In this document: piece after piece, positions 1-7,090 of the stretch
How positions within the stretch are numbered: the first letter of the stretch is position 1
Layout of the letters: every line of letters starts with the position of its first letter
Assembly (NCBI GenBank): GCA_030706065.1
Contig: JAUZPH010000069.1
Location: 1-11,899 of the forward strand
Origin: Bacillota bacterium
GTDB lineage: Bacteria; Bacillota; Clostridia; Clostridiales; Clostridiaceae
Reading direction: 5' to 3'
DNA: 11,899 bases
Position numbers and translations under genes: made by a program
The notes under the pieces: model-generated
The model's database searches: none
Told to the model about the DNA's origin: nothing
The model's input: only the letters and a program-made list of their open reading frames with translations

Positions 1-24
1 AAGAGAAAGGATGAGGAATGAACT

Positions 25-1107
25 ATGAAGAACATTGATATAACAGCTTTACCTGCCGAATATAAACGTGCAGTTGATAAAGAACTTCAGGGAGTTATTA
101 CAGAGGTTTCATACAATGTAAGAAACTACATTAACCTGTCGAGACAGCTGGTGACGGACCGTAAAATCAGTTCCGAGGAAGCGGGAAGAGAAACGGTTCA
201 AGGAGATGCCATTATAAAGAAATGTAATGTCTATTTACCTGCCGGTTATGAAGAAAACGATATGGATACCAGATACAATGTACTGTATCTGCTCCACGGA
301 GTAGGTGGAAGCCGTTTTGAGTGGTTATACGGCAGCGGTAATGAAGACGGAAATCATGTAATATGTAATATATTTGACAATCTTATTGCAAGAGGTGAGA
401 TTGATCCGCTGATAGTTGTATTTCCCGAGGGTAGAAGCGCAGATGATTGGACAGACAGTTCCTTTAACGCTGCCGGAACCAACTTGCTGGGTTTCTATTA
501 TTTCGATTATGAGCTGAGATATGATCTTATTCCTTTCATTGAGTCCACACATAATACATACGCAGACATAAAAGATACGTCTTCGGAAGGAATAGCTTAT
601 AACCGCATGCACAGGGCCCTCGGAGGCCTTTCCATGGGCGGAATGCAGGCGCTGAATTTGATTGTCGGTGGTTACCGATGTGATTCAACATTGTATACCG
701 GAACAAAGAATGGCTGGACAAATGGTCTGGATACAACTGTTCCTGCGCCGGGTATGGAGGATTTGTTTGCCTACGTCGGCGCCTTTTCAAATGCCCCCAC
801 CTCCAGTGACGGAAAGGTTCTTGGCACCAGCATGGCTTCCTGCAGCCACAGGTTGGATTTGCTTTATATTACCTGCGGGGATGCAGACGGAATAGCAGTT
901 GGACTTGGTTATGAAAGAGCGGTTAATGGCCTCACGGACGCAGCAGGAGACAATTTTGGCAATTATTACGAGGTGCTCATTAAAGGCGGCGTTCATGATT
1001 TCAACGTATGGAACAATGGTGCATATAACTTTATCCGTTTGTCCTTTGAAAAGAAAGAAGTGCATAATAAACCGGATGTTATAAGGATGACTCTGGATTC
1101 ATATTGA
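25..1107 (+). CDS. Cytoplasmic esterase, esterase-D/CE1-like alpha/beta hydrolase
   Basis: This 360-residue serine hydrolase probably removes acetyl or other acyl groups from imported plant oligosaccharides. The core begins near residue 60 with a strand leading to the oxyanion-hole motif HGVGG (91-95). The nucleophile elbow GLSMGG (201-206) gives Ser203. A likely catalytic Asp is D286 or D288 in CGDADG, and the catalytic His is H324 in GGVHDFNVW. This order and spacing match the esterase D / feruloyl-esterase-like family, whose members cleave acetyl, feruloyl or formyl esters; the exact ester cannot be read from the sequence. There is no signal peptide, carbohydrate-binding module or dockerin, so it should act inside the cell. 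The first 60 residues form a poorly conserved lead. The ATG is preceded by GGATGAGG at 9-16. The stop lies 29 bp before a second esterase gene, implying one transcript that probably began upstream of the window. Confidence 0.88.
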   Translation: MKNIDITALPAEYKRAVDKELQGVITEVSYNVRNYINLSRQLVTDRKISSEEAGRETVQGDAIIKKCNVYLPAGYEENDMDTRYNVLYLLHGVGGSRFEWLYGSGNEDGNHVICNIFDNLIARGEIDPLIVVFPEGRSADDWTDSSFNAAGTNLLGFYYFDYELRYDLIPFIESTHNTYADIKDTSSEGIAYNRMHRALGGLSMGGMQALNLIVGGYRCDSTLYTGTKNGWTNGLDTTVPAPGMEDLFAYVGAFSNAPTSSDGKVLGTSMASCSHRLDLLYITCGDADGIAVGLGYERAVNGLTDAAGDNFGNYYEVLIKGGVHDFNVWNNGAYNFIRLSFEKKEVHNKPDVIRMTLDSY

Positions 1108-1136
1108 TAATTTAAAAATGAGAGGAGACAATCATT

Positions 1137-2660
1137 ATGCTGAGAACAGTAAAAGTTGAAAACGGTATTGTTCAGGGACTTCCGGCAGCGGATCCACGTA
1201 TAACAAGCTTCAAAGGCATTCCCTTTGCAGCTCCACCGGTAGGAGAAAACCGCTGGCGTGCTCCCCAGCCCGCAAAGGATTGGGATGGTGTTTTAAAAGC
1301 TTTCGACTTCGCACCGATATCGATGCAGGCACCTACAGTTATAGATGTAAATAACATCTATACCAGAGAATGGTCAGTAGATCCGGACATAGCTATGGCT
1401 GAGGACTGTCTTTACCTGAATGTATGGACGCCGGCATGCAGCCCCGATGAGAAGCTTCCGGTCTTTGTATGGTACTTCGGCGGGGGGCTTCAGGTTGGAC
1501 ATACAGCTGAAATGGAGTTTGACGGCGAGCGTATAGCCCGAAGAGGTGTCGTAGTAGTAACAGTTAATTACCGTCTGAATACCTTCGGATTTTTATGCCA
1601 TCCTGAGATAACAGCAGAAGCACCAGAGGCTCCTGCAAATTTCGGTCATCTGGACCAGCAGTTTGGTACCCAATGGGTTAAACGCAATATTGCGGCTTTT
1701 GGCGGCGACCCTGACAACATTACAATAGGAGGACAGTCTGCCGGCGGCGGAAGCGTATTAAGTCAGCTTACCTCACCACAAAACGAAGGCCTTTTTCAGA
1801 GAGCTATTATTGAGAGCGGTATTATGACCAGGCTTTACCCCAACAGCTTTTTCCCGGGAGGCAGGCACAATCTGGAAGATGCTGAAAAGGAGGGAGTGAA
1901 ATTCTTTGAATATCTTGGAGTTTCCTCACTGGCAGAAGCCAGAAAGCTCGACGCTGTATATCTCCGTGATAAAACACTGGAGTATAACAGATTCTGGGGC
2001 ACCGTTGTGGATAATGTATTCAGCATAGGCAACGCTTTTGAGCTTTTCCTTGAAAACAAGCGTTGGAATGTACCTGTAATGTTGGGTCATACATCTTCTG
2101 AGTTTTTCAGTATTCCAAACGTCAAGACCCTTGAAGAGTTCAGAGACTTAGCTGTTGAATTGTTCGGAGATCATGCAGAGGAGTTCCTGGCACTTTGCAG
2201 GGCTGAGTCAGGTAGTATTGATGAAGCATTGAAAAGAGCTTCAGTGAGAGGTATTGAATATGCTATCCGTGTAGCAGCACAGGCTAATGCCGATACAGGT
2301 GCCAATACACCGCTGTATTACTATAATTTTGATGCGGAAATACCTGGATGGGACAACCCGGGAACGTTCCACTCAGTGGATCTCTGGTTCTTTTTTGAGA
2401 CACTTGCCAAGTGCTGGAGGCCTTTTGTAGGCAAGCATTACGATCTTGCCCGTCAGATGTGCAACTACTGGGCCAACTTCATAAGTTCCGGAAATCCAAA
2501 CGGAAAAGACTCCACAGGAGAAGATATGCCGCAGTGGGAGCCTTACACTCCCGAGGCACCTTATGGAATGGTATTCGGAGATAAATCAGTGTTTGTAAAG
2601 GAGCAGCCCGGCGAATTGATGAAATTCCTGGTTAAGGAATATTTCAAGAAAAAGCAGTAA
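1137..2660 (+). CDS. Type-B carboxylesterase (COesterase family)
   Basis: This 507-residue enzyme belongs to the carboxylesterase type B / para-nitrobenzyl esterase family, which hydrolyses carboxylic esters. Visible signatures in order are the N-terminal FKGIPFAAPPVG block (25-36), EDCLYLNVW (89-97), the nucleophile elbow GGQSAGG (198-204; Ser201), the acidic triad residue E322 in GHTSSEF, and H412 in GTFHSVDLW. The length is normal for the family. The oxyanion-hole loop reads FGGG (114-117), where many relatives have HGGG. No signal peptide is seen, so it is probably cytoplasmic. AGGAGA at 1123-1128 sits 8 nt before the ATG. It follows the first esterase by 29 bp and ends at a strong terminator, so the two form the distal end of an operon. 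Together they suggest de-esterification of oligosaccharides carrying more than one kind or position of acyl group. This is inference; the family is broad, and a role unrelated to glycans is possible. Confidence 0.88.
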   Translation: MLRTVKVENGIVQGLPAADPRITSFKGIPFAAPPVGENRWRAPQPAKDWDGVLKAFDFAPISMQAPTVIDVNNIYTREWSVDPDIAMAEDCLYLNVWTPACSPDEKLPVFVWYFGGGLQVGHTAEMEFDGERIARRGVVVVTVNYRLNTFGFLCHPEITAEAPEAPANFGHLDQQFGTQWVKRNIAAFGGDPDNITIGGQSAGGGSVLSQLTSPQNEGLFQRAIIESGIMTRLYPNSFFPGGRHNLEDAEKEGVKFFEYLGVSSLAEARKLDAVYLRDKTLEYNRFWGTVVDNVFSIGNAFELFLENKRWNVPVMLGHTSSEFFSIPNVKTLEEFRDLAVELFGDHAEEFLALCRAESGSIDEALKRASVRGIEYAIRVAAQANADTGANTPLYYYNFDAEIPGWDNPGTFHSVDLWFFFETLAKCWRPFVGKHYDLARQMCNYWANFISSGNPNGKDSTGEDMPQWEPYTPEAPYGMVFGDKSVFVKEQPGELMKFLVKEYFKKKQ

Positions 2661-2663
2661 AAA

Positions 2664-2701
2664 AAAGAAGCTTCCAGGGTTTTAAACTCTGGAAGCTTTT
2701 T
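2664..2701. terminator. Bidirectional intrinsic terminator between convergent genes
   Basis: A perfect 10-bp inverted repeat, AAGCTTCCAG (2668-2677) with CTGGAAGCTT (2689-2698), extends inwards by a G-T, a G-C and two T-A pairs to a tight loop. A run of A (2661-2666) flanks it on the left and T (2697-2701) on the right, so RNA from either strand ends in a U-rich tail. It lies 3 bp past the carboxylesterase stop and 12 bp past the GH2 stop, and can end both convergent transcripts. Confidence 0.9.
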
Positions 2702-2712
2702 ATATATAGATT

Positions 2713-5700
2713 TTACAATCCAATTGCCCTTATTGAGTAGGAATAGGAGTAGCACCTGTTGGCATACAGAGTAAATTCCGGATAGGTCCTGGCTCCCCAG
2801 GTATCATCGCCGCCTACTCCCATTTGCTTGTAATTTACCCTTACAACAACCTTGTCGCTTTCCGGAAGCTTGTAGACATGATCATTCTTTTCCAGCTCAA
2901 AGGGGGTATATGGCAGTGCATTTATCTCAACAGAAGGCAATCCCTTAATTTCTATACCGATTCCATGTTCATTTGTGAACCTGGCCCATCTTACTTCTGT
3001 CTTGTTACCGCACTCCTGGGGTCTTAAATAAGGAGTAAACTGGTCACTTACCCTTCCGGAGTAAATTCCTACTTTTGCTCCAAGAGCCCTGTCCCAGTAA
3101 TTTTCGTGGGGTCCCTTTCCATACCAGCTGAAGTTTTCAAAGGATTTGTCAAGAATCATTAGCATACCGACTTCGGGGATTTCCGGCAGCTTGGCTCCCG
3201 GTGTCAGTTCCTCACATACATCAATATGGCCGTCTCCAAAAATTGAGTACACAACTTTGCATATGGAAACCTGCGATGTAGGTAGTTCAAATATTTCAGT
3301 TACAACAACCTTGTTCTCTCCAACCTCTTTAGAGAAATCAAGGAGTTTTCTAAGTTTTCCGGCTTCCCGCCAGGTTCCACATCTTGATGGGAGCTGGTTT
3401 CCCTTGTCATTGTCAGTGTATGCCCTCCAGAAGTTAGGAGCAGGACCTTCCTTAATAAACTCGGTACCTTTAAAAGTATAGGATGACAAGGAAGCGTCAG
3501 TCTTACTAAAGGTAACATTAAACTCTTTTCCTGAGATCTTGAAAGTCTTGGCATCTTCAGAGATTTCTATAGGTGCATATTCATTGGCGAATGTAGTACA
3601 TCTTTCCAAAACAACGGGAAGCTTGAACTGCTCAAAAGCCACTTCATGGTCTTTATCAGCCCATAGAGTCTGTGCTTTCAAAACAAAACCGACATTTAAG
3701 ATGTATTCTTCATTCAAGCTGGAGGCTTTTAAGCTTCCTAACGGTATTGTAATAGTACAGAAGGAATCCGGCCCCAGGTCTATGTTGTCTCTGCCCTCCG
3801 AAACCAATATTCCATTCTTGAATACCTGCCAAATAAATTCGTATTCCTTTAAGTTTGTAAACAGGAATTTATTTTCTATTCTTATCTTTCCTTGTGACAA
3901 GTCCTCAGCAGTAAATCTCACGTTCTGGTAGCATCTTTTCACTTCAAATATCTTCGGACTTACAGTCCTGTCTGCAAAAATAAGACCATTGCCGCAGAAA
4001 TTGCCGTCATTTGGTTTTTCCCCAAAGTCACCGCCGTATGCCAGATATTCTATTCCTTCAGGAGTTTTCGTCCTTACAGCCTGGTCAATCCAATCCCAAA
4101 TGAAGCCTCCCTGAAGAATTGGATACTTGTCAAACAGATCCACATACTTGTATAAGTTTCCGGAGGAATTACCCATTGCATGACTGTACTCGCACAATAT
4201 AAAAGGCTTCTTATTGTTTTTGTTTAATGCATACATCTCAAGAGTAGCAGGGGATGAATACATCTGGCTTTCAATATCGGAGGCAGTCTCATATTTCCTT
4301 AAGTGTGTGATGCCTTCGTAATGTACAATTCTGGTAGAATCATTATCTCTTAAGAAATCATGCATTTTTATAAAATTCTCTCCGCCGAAGGCTTCATTGC
4401 CAAGAGACCAGATAATTACCGAAGGGTGGTTTTTATCCCTCTGAAGCATGGAATTTGCCCTGTCCAGTACAGCAGCGGTCCAGCATGGCTTGCTTCCCGG
4501 AACATTATGTTCATCTTCTTCGAGCTGCCAGTAATCCCAGGTTCCATGGGTCTCAAGATTGGCTTCGTCAATGACATAAATCCCATATCTGTCGCAAAGA
4601 TCGTACCAGGCAGGATGATTTGGATAGTGAGAAGTACGGACCGCATTAATGTTATGTTTTTTCATCAGCGTAATATCCATGAGCATTTCTTCCACGTCAA
4701 CAGCACGTCCTTTATCACAGCTGAATTCATGGCGGTCTACACCTTTAAATACAATTCTTTGCCCGTTAAGCTTCATAAGCCCGTCCTTTATCTCGAATTT
4801 CCTGAAACCTATTTTACAGCTGGCAGTCTCGATAAGGCTGCCATCCTGGTTCCTTAAGGACAACACAAGAGTATAAAGGTTTGGATGCTCTGCACTCCAT
4901 TTCAGAGGGCTTTTTATAAATGTAGAAAGTTCAACTGCACTGGAACTTCTACACGACAAATTCGAATCAACGCTGACTGGTACATCGAAAACGGCCTTTT
5001 GGTCTATATCAAATAATTGTGCTTCAAAAGTAACTTTGCCGCACTGAACATTAAAATAGTTAGCCAATTTAGCATTAATTTTCAGTACAGAGTTTTCATA
5101 GTTTTTATCCAAATCCGTTATGGCAAAAAAGTCATAGATATGTAGATTTGGTGTGGAATAAAGATAAACGTCCCTGAAAATACCGCTGAGTCTCCAGAAG
5201 TCCTGATCTTCAAGCCAGCTGCCATCGCACCACCTGTAAACTTCCACAGCCAGCTTGTTTTCACCATCCTTGAGATATGGTGTTATATCAAATTCAGAGG
5301 GCGAAAAGGTATCCTTGCTGAATCCCACAAGGTCACCATTAACCCAACAATAAAAAGCTGATTCTACGCCCTGGAAGCTTATGAATACAGGCTGCCCCCT
5401 CCATTCTTCGGGCACTGCAAAAGTCCTGACATAAGAGCCTACCGGATTATACTTCGTTGGTGCATATGGCGGTGTCAGTCGTTCGCTTTCAACCCAAGGA
5501 TAGTTGACATTTGTATACTGAGGGTAGTCATAGCCCTGCAGCTGCCAATGGGAAGGTACTTTTATCTCATCCCATGAGCTGCAGTCATAGCCGGGTTCAT
5601 AAAAATCTTTTATTCTTTTCTCTGCATTCTCTGCAAAATTGAATTTCCAACTTCCGTTCAGGCCTTTGAAATACCTGGAAGAGCTATACTCTCCATCCAA

Positions 5701-5829
5701 TGCCTTTTCGACAGTATCAAAAGGTATAAAGGCAGCATGAGCATCCATGCGGTTTAAATGGGTGATTTCAGGATTATTGTTCCATTCAGGATAACCATTG
5801 GCAGGCTGTTTGTATATAAATTTTTCCAT
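2713..5829 (-). CDS. GH2 beta-galactosidase, LacZ-type
   Basis: This 1038-residue glycoside hydrolase family 2 enzyme is close in length to E. coli LacZ and should release terminal beta-D-galactose from oligosaccharides. The layout is a jelly-roll sugar-binding domain (about 50-225), an Ig-like domain (about 230-340), a TIM barrel (about 345-640), a second Ig-like domain, and a C-terminal beta-galactosidase small-chain-like domain (about 760-1035). The acid/base is E479 in WSLGNEAFGG. The nucleophile is E547 in ILCEYSHAMGNS, nearly identical to the LacZ motif. Other LacZ-like landmarks are GVDRHEF (363-369), WYGKGPHENYWDR (902-914) and GVGGDDTWG (1004-1012). There is no signal peptide, so it is cytoplasmic. 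GGAGG at 5836-5840 precedes the ATG by 6 nt. In this context galactosylated xyloglucan oligosaccharides are a likelier substrate than lactose, but that is inference. It is divergent from an AraC regulator that is the obvious candidate controller. Confidence 0.96.
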   Translation of the reverse strand: MEKFIYKQPANGYPEWNNNPEITHLNRMDAHAAFIPFDTVEKALDGEYSSSRYFKGLNGSWKFNFAENAEKRIKDFYEPGYDCSSWDEIKVPSHWQLQGYDYPQYTNVNYPWVESERLTPPYAPTKYNPVGSYVRTFAVPEEWRGQPVFISFQGVESAFYCWVNGDLVGFSKDTFSPSEFDITPYLKDGENKLAVEVYRWCDGSWLEDQDFWRLSGIFRDVYLYSTPNLHIYDFFAITDLDKNYENSVLKINAKLANYFNVQCGKVTFEAQLFDIDQKAVFDVPVSVDSNLSCRSSSAVELSTFIKSPLKWSAEHPNLYTLVLSLRNQDGSLIETASCKIGFRKFEIKDGLMKLNGQRIVFKGVDRHEFSCDKGRAVDVEEMLMDITLMKKHNINAVRTSHYPNHPAWYDLCDRYGIYVIDEANLETHGTWDYWQLEEDEHNVPGSKPCWTAAVLDRANSMLQRDKNHPSVIIWSLGNEAFGGENFIKMHDFLRDNDSTRIVHYEGITHLRKYETASDIESQMYSSPATLEMYALNKNNKKPFILCEYSHAMGNSSGNLYKYVDLFDKYPILQGGFIWDWIDQAVRTKTPEGIEYLAYGGDFGEKPNDGNFCGNGLIFADRTVSPKIFEVKRCYQNVRFTAEDLSQGKIRIENKFLFTNLKEYEFIWQVFKNGILVSEGRDNIDLGPDSFCTITIPLGSLKASSLNEEYILNVGFVLKAQTLWADKDHEVAFEQFKLPVVLERCTTFANEYAPIEISEDAKTFKISGKEFNVTFSKTDASLSSYTFKGTEFIKEGPAPNFWRAYTDNDKGNQLPSRCGTWREAGKLRKLLDFSKEVGENKVVVTEIFELPTSQVSICKVVYSIFGDGHIDVCEELTPGAKLPEIPEVGMLMILDKSFENFSWYGKGPHENYWDRALGAKVGIYSGRVSDQFTPYLRPQECGNKTEVRWARFTNEHGIGIEIKGLPSVEINALPYTPFELEKNDHVYKLPESDKVVVRVNYKQMGVGGDDTWGARTYPEFTLYANRCYSYSYSIRAIGL

Positions 5830-5861
5830 CTCGATCCTCCAATAAATATAATTATATTGAT

Positions 5862-5891
5862 ATTATACATGTGGCAAACTATTTGATTCAA
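5862..5891 (-). promoter_or_regulatory. Sigma-A-type promoter of the GH2 gene
   Basis: Read on the minus strand, TTGAAT (5886-5891) and a perfect TATAAT (5862-5867) are separated by 18 bp. The predicted start near 5855 gives a leader of about 25 nt before the GH2 ATG. The -35 box overlaps a weaker plus-strand -35-like box serving the divergent regulator, and the -35 half lies in a small GATT-C-AATC dyad (5885-5893). Confidence 0.65.
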
Positions 5892-5909
5892 TCTAAGGAT
5901 TTTGATAAT
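5883..5909 (+). promoter_or_regulatory. Possible weak promoter for the AraC gene at 5942
   Basis: TTGATT (5883-5888) and GATAAT (5904-5909) lie upstream of the regulator, but the 15-bp spacing is short and the -35 matches only 4 of 6 consensus bases. The region is very AT-rich, so chance matches are expected. The overlap with the GH2 -35 box is what makes it worth recording. Confidence 0.3.
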
Positions 5910-5929
5910 ATATAAATATATTGAACAAA

Positions 5930-5934
5930 AGGAG
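5930..5934 (+). promoter_or_regulatory. Ribosome binding site that selects a TTG start
   Basis: AGGAG is the only good Shine-Dalgarno in the 5' region of the AraC gene. It lies 1 nt before the ATG at 5936, which is too close to work, and it falls inside the reading frame opened by TTG 5921. It stands 7 nt before TTG 5942, a normal spacing. Confidence 0.6.
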
Positions 5935-5941
5935 CATGAAA

Positions 5942-6769
5942 TTGGAAAGGATTTTTTCTCTGCTTACAGAAAAGGATATGGTTCTTCCGGTCTTTGTAAC
6001 GGGAGTAGGTTATGAAGAATATCAGGATCATGTAACCAGGAAGGGCGGCTTTCATAATTACCATCTGGCAATCTGTGAAAATGGGACAGGCCGACTTTTA
6101 ATAGGAGAAAGGGAATATTTCATCGAAAAGGGAATGGCATTTTTCTTTTATCCCAATATTCCACACGAATATTATCCTGTCACAGAGCCCTGGTCAATAA
6201 GGTGGATAATATTTTCCGGTTCCGGTGCAGAGGCACTATTAAATGCTGTAAATTTCGACAGGATAGAGGTGTTTAGAATAAATAGCCCTGAAGAAGTCAG
6301 TTTCTGCTATAACAAGCTTTATAAGACCCTTTCAGCTAAAAAAGCCACCAATATGCTGGAATCCTCCGGCATTTTCTACAGCTTTCTTGCAAATATAAAT
6401 AATCTTATCGAACCGGAAAATTTGGAAAACAAGACTCAGGTAGCAGAGAAGCTTGACTTCATAATCGAACACATACAAGGCAGCTACCGCAGGGATTTAT
6501 CCCTGGAGGAACTGGCAGCATTGGCAGGTGTATCGCAGTCATATCTTTGCAGAATCTTCAAGCAGGCATATGGTATGAGCCCCTTCACTTATATTATGCG
6601 GTGCAGGATCAATGCGGCAAAAGAATGGCTTATAAATTTTCCGGATAAAAGTATAAAAAATATAGCTCTTGAATCGGGATTTAACAACTGCAGCTATTTC
6701 GGCGCTGTTTTTAAGGAACATGAGGGCTGTTCTCCAAATCAGTTCAGAAAGTTATATTCGAAGCAATAG
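5942..6769 (+). CDS. AraC-family transcriptional regulator, divergent from GH2
   Basis: This 275-residue regulator (from TTG 5942) has an N-terminal cupin-like sugar-sensing domain (about 15-145) and a C-terminal pair of helix-turn-helix motifs. The first is DLSLEELAALAGVSQSYL onward (185-230). The second is SIKNIALESGFNNCSYF through the typical AraC ending SPNQFRKLY (236-273). The family usually activates nearby catabolic operons on binding a sugar. Starts at TTG 5921 or ATG 5936 are in frame and would add 7 or 2 residues, but only 5942 has a properly spaced ribosome binding site. It is divergent from the GH2 gene with a shared 112-bp control region, and is followed on the same strand by GH27, so either or both may be targets. 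No intrinsic terminator follows it; a structured repeat begins 5 bp after its TAG stop. Confidence 0.9.
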   Translation: MERIFSLLTEKDMVLPVFVTGVGYEEYQDHVTRKGGFHNYHLAICENGTGRLLIGEREYFIEKGMAFFFYPNIPHEYYPVTEPWSIRWIIFSGSGAEALLNAVNFDRIEVFRINSPEEVSFCYNKLYKTLSAKKATNMLESSGIFYSFLANINNLIEPENLENKTQVAEKLDFIIEHIQGSYRRDLSLEELAALAGVSQSYLCRIFKQAYGMSPFTYIMRCRINAAKEWLINFPDKSIKNIALESGFNNCSYFGAVFKEHEGCSPNQFRKLYSKQ

Positions 6770-6774
6770 ATATA

Positions 6775-6869
6775 TATAGATGCGGAAATTTATATTTTAA
6801 TTTATCCGGGATGTGAAATTTCTCCTAAATTGAATACTAATTCGTTGAAGTTTTACATCCGAAAAAATC
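6775..6869 (+). repeat. Dispersed palindromic repeat, copy 1
   Basis: This 95-bp segment aligns without gaps to 9349-9443 (constant offset 2574) with 11 differences, about 88% identity. The left border falls 5 bp after the AraC stop codon; upstream of it the two sites share nothing. The core is a hairpin of about 14-16 bp. CGG-ATGTGAAATTTC from 6807 pairs with GAAGTTTTACATCCG ending at 6861, with G6810 bulged and a loop of about 24 nt. Two pairs that are A-T in copy 2 are G-T here (6815 with 6854, 6819 with 6850), so pairing survives in plus-sense RNA. There is no U-tract, so it is not a standard terminator. It does not look coding. Confidence 0.85.
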
Positions 6870-6921
6870 GGTTAAGACTCGATATTTTCTCAGCCGAATA
6901 CTTAAGGTTTAAATTTCCGCA
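6781..6921 (+). repeat. 141-bp nested inverted-repeat element, possible structured RNA or MITE-like unit
   Basis: TGCGGAAATTTA (6781-6792) is the exact reverse complement of TAAATTTCCGCA (6910-6921). After one mismatch the pairing continues through 6794-6800 with 6902-6908, using two G-T pairs. Inside lie the repeat hairpin (6807-6861) and a second hairpin, TCGGTT (6868-6873) with AGCCGA (6892-6897), continued by AAGA/TCTC-side pairs. The predicted fold is a three-way junction that fills almost the whole interval between the arms. It sits between AraC and GH27 on the same strand, so it could be an untranslated RNA structure in a shared transcript. No flanking target-site duplication is clear. 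Confidence 0.55.
6789..6817 (-). promoter_or_regulatory. Minus-strand promoter-like sequence in repeat copy 1
   Basis: On the minus strand TTCACA (6812-6817) and TATAAA (6789-6794) are 17 bp apart, each matching 5 of 6 consensus bases. The predicted start near 6782 would produce RNA antisense to the 3' end of the AraC gene. The same arrangement is present in repeat copy 2. Confidence 0.4.
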
Positions 6922-7006
6922 TATGTAAATGCAACAAACCGCCATATAAAAACAACGTGAAACTATATATAAAAGCAGGATAGTATGATTAAATACTTGT
7001 AGAATA

Positions 7007-7032
7007 CAACATCTGTACAGTACACGATGTTG
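7007..7032. promoter_or_regulatory. 26-bp dyad, candidate operator for GH27
   Basis: CAACATC (7007-7013) and TGTAC (7014-7018) are mirrored by GTACA (7020-7024) and GATGTTG (7026-7032), with one central base and one unpaired base at 7025. That is 12 paired positions per arm. A -10-like TAGAAT (7000-7005) ends just before it, with no -35 box at normal spacing. The centre is about 70 bp upstream of the GH27 ATG. No T-tract follows, so a terminator is unlikely. A second short dyad, GACA-TTGG-TGTC, lies at 7035-7046. The rest of 6922-7006 shows only AT-rich sequence. Confidence 0.45.
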
Positions 7033-7077
7033 ATGACATTGGTGTCGTACCATATGAAAGAATAAAAATTATTTTGG

Positions 7078-7084
7078 AAAGGTG
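7078..7084 (+). promoter_or_regulatory. Ribosome binding site that sets the GH27 start
   Basis: AAAGGTG, followed by AT, matches part of the anti-Shine-Dalgarno complement and lies 6 nt before ATG 7091. The in-frame GTG at 7082 is part of this site, so ATG 7091 is preferred. Confidence 0.65.
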
Positions 7085-7090
7085 ATAAAT

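Noticed and set aside
1..24. Possible tail of an upstream gene at the left edge
   Set aside because: All three plus frames reach a stop within nine codons (TGA at 12-14, 19-21 or 26-28), so no frame can be chosen from so few bases.
4360..4857. 165-codon plus-strand open frame opposite the GH2 gene
   Set aside because: It is antisense to the conserved catalytic barrel of GH2, has no convincing ribosome binding site and no recognisable domain; a shadow of the real gene.
5882..5906. TTTGAT direct repeats (5882-5887 and 5901-5906) as AraC binding half-sites
   Set aside because: Only 6 bp each, 19 bp apart, in a very AT-rich stretch; not above chance without homologous loci.
6806..6862. Repeat hairpins as intrinsic terminators
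   Set aside because: Neither copy has a T-tract after the stem on either strand, and the loops are 24-28 nt long.
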